A stretch of 64,000 nucleotides of DNA from Kroppenstedtia sanguinis. Its GTDB lineage: Bacteria > Bacillota > Bacilli > Thermoactinomycetales > DSM-45169. Below are positions 59,852-64,000 of this stretch, in pieces (the first letter of the stretch is position 1; every line of letters starts with the position of its first letter). The stretch is from assembly GCF_050433445.1 (NCBI RefSeq), contig NZ_JBNPXF010000005.1, forward strand, positions 62,001 through 126,000. Reading direction: 5' to 3'. A program made the translations under genes and the position numbers. The notes beneath the pieces were generated by a model. The model searched no databases. It saw only the letters and a list, made by a program, of their open reading frames with translations, and was not told where the DNA came from.

Positions 59852-61087
59852 TTGAGCAGTGGAGAGTTTATAGCCAGCCTGGACATAGGCACATCCAAAG
59901 TTCGCGTGATCGTCGCCGAAGTCACCCGGGAGAACATCCAGATTGTCGGCGTCGGTTCCGCTTCCTCCAAGGGGACGAAGAAAGGGGCGATCACTGATAT
60001 TGACCAAGCGATTCAGTCGATCCGTGAAGCTGTTACACATGCAGAGCGGATGGTGGGTATAGAAATATCCAGTGTGTTTGTGGGAATCGCGGGGAACCAT
60101 GTCTCTTTGCATCCCAGCCATGGGGTGGTCGCCGTCTCCGGCGAGAATAAGGAGATCGCTCCAGAGGATGTGGACCGGGTGATGCAAGCTGCCCGAGTCG
60201 TGGCCCTGCCCCCGGAGCGTGCGGTCATCGAAGTGGTTCCCAAGCAGTATGTGGTGGATGGCCTTGGAGATATTCAGGACCCTCACGGAATGGTGGGAGT
60301 ACGGCTGGAAGTGGAAGCCACCATCGTGACCGGTTCCAAAACGATCATCCACAATGTTCTCCGATGTGTGGAAAAGGCGAATCTGACGGTGGATGGAATC
60401 CTTTTGCTTCCCTTGGCTGCCGGTGAGATCTGTCTTTCTGCTGACGAAAAAAATATGGGGGTCGTTTTGGCGGATATCGGAGGTGGAGCTACATCTCTGG
60501 CTGTCTTTGACCAAGGGGAACTGGCCGCTGCCGGGGAACTTCCTATCGGCGGCGATTTTATCACGAATGATATCGCCTACGGACTGCGAACCCAAACGGA
60601 GACTGCAGAAAAAATAAAACGGAAGTATGGCGTGGCTCTCGTGGAGGAGGCGGACCAGGAGGTCCACTTCGAAGTTCCTACGATTGGCAGCCATCGGGAG
60701 AGAAAGATCTCCCAGGAAGAGTTGGCCATGATTGTCGAACCCCGGGTGGAGGAGATTTTCCAGCTGATTCGCGAACAGGTGGAATCCCTCGGTTATCCCG
60801 GAGAACCCGCCGGAGGGTATGTCTTGACTGGCGGGGTGATGTCCACCCCTCACATTCTTGATGCGGCCCGTGCCCAACTGGGACATGCAGTCAGGTTCGT
60901 TTCCCCACAGCATGTGGGTGCGGAGGATCCTTCCTTTACCGGCGGGGTGGGGATGGTTCATTATATCCAGCGGCGCTGGTTGCACCGGCTCCCCGAGTAT
61001 GACAACCGGAGTCACTCATCCAAGCGAAATAAAAACAAACCCTCAACCTGGGTGAAGATCCGGGATTTCATCGGGCAGTTCATTTGA
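59852..61087 (+). CDS. ftsA: cell division protein FtsA
   Basis: The 411-residue actin-like ATPase starts with IASLDIGTSKVRVIVAEV, has the SHUI/1C domain region with IEISSVFVGIAGNHV near residue 67, ADIGGGATSLAVF near 207 and GYVLTGGVMSTPHI near 325. The C-terminal amphipathic helix VKIRDFIGQFI is the membrane-targeting sequence. It anchors FtsZ filaments. TTG 59852 follows a perfect AAGGAGGTG. ftsZ follows 40 bases later. Confidence 0.95.
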   Translation: MSSGEFIASLDIGTSKVRVIVAEVTRENIQIVGVGSASSKGTKKGAITDIDQAIQSIREAVTHAERMVGIEISSVFVGIAGNHVSLHPSHGVVAVSGENKEIAPEDVDRVMQAARVVALPPERAVIEVVPKQYVVDGLGDIQDPHGMVGVRLEVEATIVTGSKTIIHNVLRCVEKANLTVDGILLLPLAAGEICLSADEKNMGVVLADIGGGATSLAVFDQGELAAAGELPIGGDFITNDIAYGLRTQTETAEKIKRKYGVALVEEADQEVHFEVPTIGSHRERKISQEELAMIVEPRVEEIFQLIREQVESLGYPGEPAGGYVLTGGVMSTPHILDAARAQLGHAVRFVSPQHVGAEDPSFTGGVGMVHYIQRRWLHRLPEYDNRSHSSKRNKNKPSTWVKIRDFIGQFI

Positions 61088-61127
61088 GGGTGGCACAGAG
61101 ATTTAACAGATAATGGAGGGACAATCG

Positions 61128-62237
61128 ATGTTGGAGTTTGATATGGAAGTCGAACAAATTGCTCAGATCAAGGTGATCGGTGTGGGTGGCGGTGGAAGCA
61201 ATGCTGTCAATCGTATGATTGAAAGCGGGGTGCAAGGGGTCGAGTTCATCGCTGTGAACACCGATGCCCAGGCGCTCAACCGCTCCCATGCACCGGTCAA
61301 ACTCCAGATCGGTGAAAAATTGACTCGGGGACTGGGTGCCGGAGCCGATCCCAATGTGGGAAAGAAAGCCGCTGAGGAAAGCTTGGAAAATATCGAAAAT
61401 GTCCTCAAAGGATCCGATATGGTATTTGTCACTGCGGGGATGGGGGGCGGCACAGGCACGGGGGCCGCTCCGGAAATTGCCGAAGCGGCTCGGGATCAGG
61501 GAGCGCTGACCGTCGGTGTAGTGACCCGTCCCTTCACTTTTGAAGGGAGGAAGCGCTCCCTGCAGGCAGATGAAGGGATCGCCGAACTCAAGGATAAAGT
61601 GGATACCCTGATCGTCATCCCCAATGACCGGTTGCTGGAGATTGTGGATAAAAACACGCCTATGTTAGAAGCTTTCCGGGAGGCGGACAATGTTCTGCGC
61701 CAAGGGGTGCAGGGCATCTCCGATTTGATCGCGGTTCCGGGACTGATCAACCTAGACTTTGCCGACGTAAAAACGATTATGACCGAGCGGGGTTCAGCTT
61801 TGATGGGGATCGGGATGGCCACCGGTGAGTCCCGGGCGACAGAAGCGGCCAAAAAAGCGATCTGCAGTCCTCTCCTGGAGACATCCATCGATGGGGCGCG
61901 AGGTGTGCTGATGAACATCACCGGTGGCACCAATCTGAGCCTGTACGAAGTGAACGAAGCAGCAGATATTGTCGCCTCAGCTTCCGATCCGGAAGTGAAC
62001 ATGATCTTTGGGGCAGTGATTAGCGAGGAGCTGAAGGATGAGATCTTGGTGACGGTGATTGCCACCGGTTTTGATCACCAGAAGGAACCGGAACAAGCGA
62101 AAGGAAAACCCCAGTTTGGATTGGACCGGGACGTCCGCCCAGCGGATAAACCGAGCCAGATCGATCTCGTCAAACCCCAATCCGACGGTGGGGGGCTGGA
62201 GATTCCTACGTTTCTGCGGCATCGTCGGAAGAAGTAA
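61128..62237 (+). CDS. ftsZ: cell division GTPase FtsZ
   Basis: About 369 residues: MLEFDMEVEQIAQIKVIGVG, then GGGGSNAVNRM, the tubulin signature GGGTGTGAAPEIAEAA near residue 106, and NLDFADVKTIM near 208 with the T7 catalytic aspartate. The variable linker leads to the terminal IPTFLRHRRKK peptide that binds FtsA, SepF and other partners. ATG 61128 is preferred to 61113 because GGAGGG lies 8 bases before it and it matches other FtsZ N-termini. Confidence 0.97.
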   Translation: MLEFDMEVEQIAQIKVIGVGGGGSNAVNRMIESGVQGVEFIAVNTDAQALNRSHAPVKLQIGEKLTRGLGAGADPNVGKKAAEESLENIENVLKGSDMVFVTAGMGGGTGTGAAPEIAEAARDQGALTVGVVTRPFTFEGRKRSLQADEGIAELKDKVDTLIVIPNDRLLEIVDKNTPMLEAFREADNVLRQGVQGISDLIAVPGLINLDFADVKTIMTERGSALMGIGMATGESRATEAAKKAICSPLLETSIDGARGVLMNITGGTNLSLYEVNEAADIVASASDPEVNMIFGAVISEELKDEILVTVIATGFDHQKEPEQAKGKPQFGLDRDVRPADKPSQIDLVKPQSDGGGLEIPTFLRHRRKK

Positions 62238-62293
62238 CCCCCGATTTCGAAAGGAGCCGGGGGACTCAAGAATGAACAAGGTTCCATACTTTT

Positions 62294-62328
62294 GGGGGGC
62301 TCAGAATTTGCTGAGGCCTCCTTTTTTT
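62294..62328 (+). terminator. intrinsic terminator after ftsZ
   Basis: GGGGCTCAG pairs with CTGAGGCCTCC through a small bulge, followed by seven T residues. It closes the ftsA-ftsZ transcript before the sporulation operon. Confidence 0.75.
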
Positions 62329-62370
62329 GCGCCAAGAATTGACAAAAAAAGTCACTCAGCGTCTGCAAGA

Positions 62371-62404
62371 TTAGACAGACATTGAAAATGGATTGAGATA
62401 TACT
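62371..62404 (+). promoter_or_regulatory. probable Spo0A-dependent spoIIG promoter
   Basis: TATACT (62399-62404) is a good -10 box. A -35-like TTAGAC (62371-62376) lies 22 bases away, the unusual spacing known for the B. subtilis spoIIG promoter, which needs Spo0A~P. TTAGACA at 62371-62377 is one mismatch from the 0A box TTCGACA. Confidence 0.5.
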
Positions 62405-62458
62405 GATGTCACGCTGATATCAAGTTGATATTACCTGGAATAGGGGAAGGAACCCAAA

Positions 62459-63367
62459 ATGGTGATATATGCCGACATGGTTTTCGCCCTGAACCTGTGC
62501 ATCGATTTTTTGCTGTTGTGGTTGACCTCTGCGATTCGCCGCCAGCAGACTTCTATTTGGCGGATCCTGGTAGCAGCACTTCTCGGTGCTTGCTACGCCG
62601 TGAGCCACCTGGTTCAGCCTTTACTTCTGACTTACACGTTTATCGGAAAAATGCTGTTTTCCGTGTTGATGGTGTGGGTGGCCATGGGCTTTCGCGGTTT
62701 ACTCGCTTTTTTGCGAAACTTAGGAGTTTTCTACTTGATCTCCTTTGTTACCGGTGGTGGGATGTTTGCACTCCATTATTTCTTTTCCGAAGGGGTCCAA
62801 GCATCTGATGGGATGTTGCTGACCCAATCTTACGGGTGGGGGTCTCCTGTGTCTTGGGTGTTCGTCTTGTTGGCATTTCCTTTGGTTTGGTTGTATGCCC
62901 GGATATCCTTCGGGTCAATTCAAGAACGTCAAAGTGTGAATCAGTTCCTGGCCCCAGTGGGGATCTGGATCGATGGAAAGAAGGTGGAATGCGTCGGCCT
63001 GATCGATACGGGCAATCAATTGCGAGATCCAATCAGCCGGATTCCGGTGATGATGGTGGAATTGGAACCGTTGGCTCCTTTTCTTCCCTCTCCCTTGGTC
63101 GCCATGACGCAGGAGAAAAATTGGGCAAAATGGGGAACGGACTTATCGGAAGAGTGGATGAGACGGATTCGGTTTGTACCCTTTCGCGGAGCAGCCAGTG
63201 ACGGTGGCTTGATGCTCGCTCTGAAGCCTGACCGGGTGGAAGTATTTCAGGAGGGAAGATGGCGCGAAGCGGGGAGCGTGTTGATCGGACTGGACAGTAA
63301 GCGATTATCCACGGATGGGACGTACCAAGCGATTTTGCATCCCGCCTGCATGTCGGTTGCAGGATAA
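62459..63367 (+). CDS. spoIIGA: SpoIIGA, membrane-bound sigma-E processing protease
   Basis: The 302-residue protein has five N-terminal membrane helices (within about residues 1-150) and a C-terminal aspartic-protease-like domain with the catalytic aspartate D183 in GLIDTGNQL, the same position as in B. subtilis. It removes the pro-sequence of sigma-E in the mother cell after a signal from SpoIIR in the forespore. GGGGAAGG precedes ATG 62459. It is co-transcribed with sigE, 55 bases downstream. Confidence 0.93.
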   Translation: MVIYADMVFALNLCIDFLLLWLTSAIRRQQTSIWRILVAALLGACYAVSHLVQPLLLTYTFIGKMLFSVLMVWVAMGFRGLLAFLRNLGVFYLISFVTGGGMFALHYFFSEGVQASDGMLLTQSYGWGSPVSWVFVLLAFPLVWLYARISFGSIQERQSVNQFLAPVGIWIDGKKVECVGLIDTGNQLRDPISRIPVMMVELEPLAPFLPSPLVAMTQEKNWAKWGTDLSEEWMRRIRFVPFRGAASDGGLMLALKPDRVEVFQEGRWREAGSVLIGLDSKRLSTDGTYQAILHPACMSVAG

Positions 63368-63422
63368 AAAAACCGTCGAATCCCAGGCTGGTTTTGAACG
63401 ATGGAAGGAGGAGGTCAATCCT

Positions 63423-64000
63423 ATGGTCCTGAAGTGGAAGTTGGCGTTCCAATTGCTGTGGTACCGTATCCTTATTCAGATCGGGTTAAAAGGAGAAGAA
63501 ATATATTATATCGGGGGAAGTGAGGCTCTGCCTCCCCCTCTGACCCGGGAAGAGGAAGAGCACCTGTTGATCCGATTGCCCAGTGGGGATGCGGCAGTTC
63601 GAGCCATGTTGATTGAGCGCAATCTCCGGTTGGTGGTCTACATCGCTCGCAAGTTTGAAAATACGGGGATCAATATTGAAGATTTGGTTTCCATCGGCAC
63701 CATCGGCCTGATCAAAGCCGTCAACACCTTTGACCCTTCCAAGAAGATCAAGCTAGCCACATACGCCTCCCGTTGCATCGAAAATGAAATCCTGATGTTT
63801 CTGCGACGCAATAACAAAATTCGGTCAGAGGTTTCCTTTGACGAACCTCTCAATATGGACTGGGACGGCAATGAGCTACTACTCTCCGATGTAATGGGGA
63901 CCGATAATGATACCATTTATCGCAATATTGAAGAGCAGGTGGATCGCAAGATTTTGCGAACCGCGCTGTCCCGGCTGTCTGAACGGGAACGAAAGATTAT
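63423..64000 (+). CDS. sigE: sporulation sigma factor sigma-E, 3' end outside window
   Basis: About 192 of roughly 240 codons are present. The amphipathic pro-sequence (MVLKWKLAFQLLWYRILIQI) is followed by YYIGGSEALPPPL, the processing site region, with cleavage expected before residue 29. Region 2 has RNLRLVVYIARKFENTGINI, then EDLVSIGTIGLIKAVNTFDP and the -10-recognition CIENEILMFLRRNNK. The sequence ends in region 4 at ERERK. Sigma-E drives early mother-cell genes. AAGGAGGAGG precedes ATG 63423. Confidence 0.96.
   Translation, partial: MVLKWKLAFQLLWYRILIQIGLKGEEIYYIGGSEALPPPLTREEEEHLLIRLPSGDAAVRAMLIERNLRLVVYIARKFENTGINIEDLVSIGTIGLIKAVNTFDPSKKIKLATYASRCIENEILMFLRRNNKIRSEVSFDEPLNMDWDGNELLLSDVMGTDNDTIYRNIEEQVDRKILRTALSRLSERERKI

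Noticed and set aside
59652..59855. 67-codon frame between divIB and ftsA, considered as a ylxW/ylxX relic
   Set aside because: It overlaps the end of divIB, lacks membrane segments or any similarity to those proteins, and has no ribosome site.
59789..61015. 408-codon minus-strand open frame opposite ftsA
   Set aside because: Entirely antisense to ftsA, with histidine-rich and serine-rich nonsense-like protein and no ribosome site.
1..64000. CRISPR array, prophage or integrative element
   Set aside because: No regularly spaced direct repeats with spacers, no integrase, capsid or conjugation genes were seen; repeats found are dispersed and palindromic.

Overview
The window reads as a chromosomal segment of an endospore-forming, Gram-positive member of the Bacillales. 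The evidence is a complete division and cell-wall (dcw) cluster ending in spoIIGA-sigE, other sporulation genes (spoVD, spoVE, an RsfA-type regulator, a CotF-type coat protein, a YhcN/YlaJ lipoprotein), a bacillithiol gene (bshC), an SR1P peptide gene, and long runs of Bacillus subtilis-like gene order. The GC-rich codon use, the TTG/GTG starts and murA lying inside the dcw cluster would fit Thermoactinomycetaceae-type bacilli (for example Kroppenstedtia or Desmospora), but that placement is a guess. MurE carries the DNPR motif, which predicts meso-diaminopimelate peptidoglycan.

Layout. 0-9 kb: the end of a GAF-domain gene; a dual-function sRNA/peptide locus (SR1/SR1P) with a sigma-A promoter and a CcpN-like operator; an iron/sugar-phosphate-type ABC importer with a HAD phosphatase; speA; a repeat-rich gap; yktB. 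The SR1-speA-yktB neighbourhood mirrors B. subtilis. 9-16 kb: pepA, a fumarylacetoacetase-family hydrolase, a glycerophosphodiesterase, nfo, ylaH, a YlaJ-type lipoprotein, a YqgX-type metallo-hydrolase, an AT-richer methionine aminopeptidase gene and tRNA-Ala(GGC). 16.5-17.5 kb is degraded DNA with a broken monooxygenase gene. 17.5-19.2 kb: a coat protein and a WYL regulator. 19.3-23.2 kb: an AT-rich, probably acquired unit (YfcC-type transporter, RpiR regulator, M20 peptidase) that abuts an IS3-family transposase remnant.

23.3-29.6 kb: a VTT-domain membrane protein, then a thiol-redox and sulfur cluster (Lgt-like membrane protein, TlpA-like thioredoxin, CcdA, ResA-like thioredoxin, rhodanese, cysteine synthase, MidA-type methyltransferase), then a DUF2626 membrane protein. 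29.6-31.3 kb holds an rsfA-like gene flanked by two copies of a MITE-like repeat. From 31.3 kb the order follows B. subtilis ylbP-ylbQ-bshC-mraZ onward, but a five-gene yngHGFE-like leucine/isovalerate catabolic operon sits between ylbP and ylbQ, and an MFS gene and ahcY have been added around bshC. 42.6-64 kb is mraZ-rsmH-ftsL-pbpB-spoVD-murE-murF-mraY-murD-spoVE-murG-murB-murA-divIB-ftsA-ftsZ-spoIIGA-sigE, with sigE cut by the window end.

The most notable signals outside ordinary genes are the SR1P locus and a family of roughly 205-bp intergenic repeats. The repeats have CAGG-type terminal inverted repeats and an internal hairpin whose arms co-vary between copies. A second, smaller palindromic repeat, several operator-like inverted repeats and a well-formed MraZ operator are also present.
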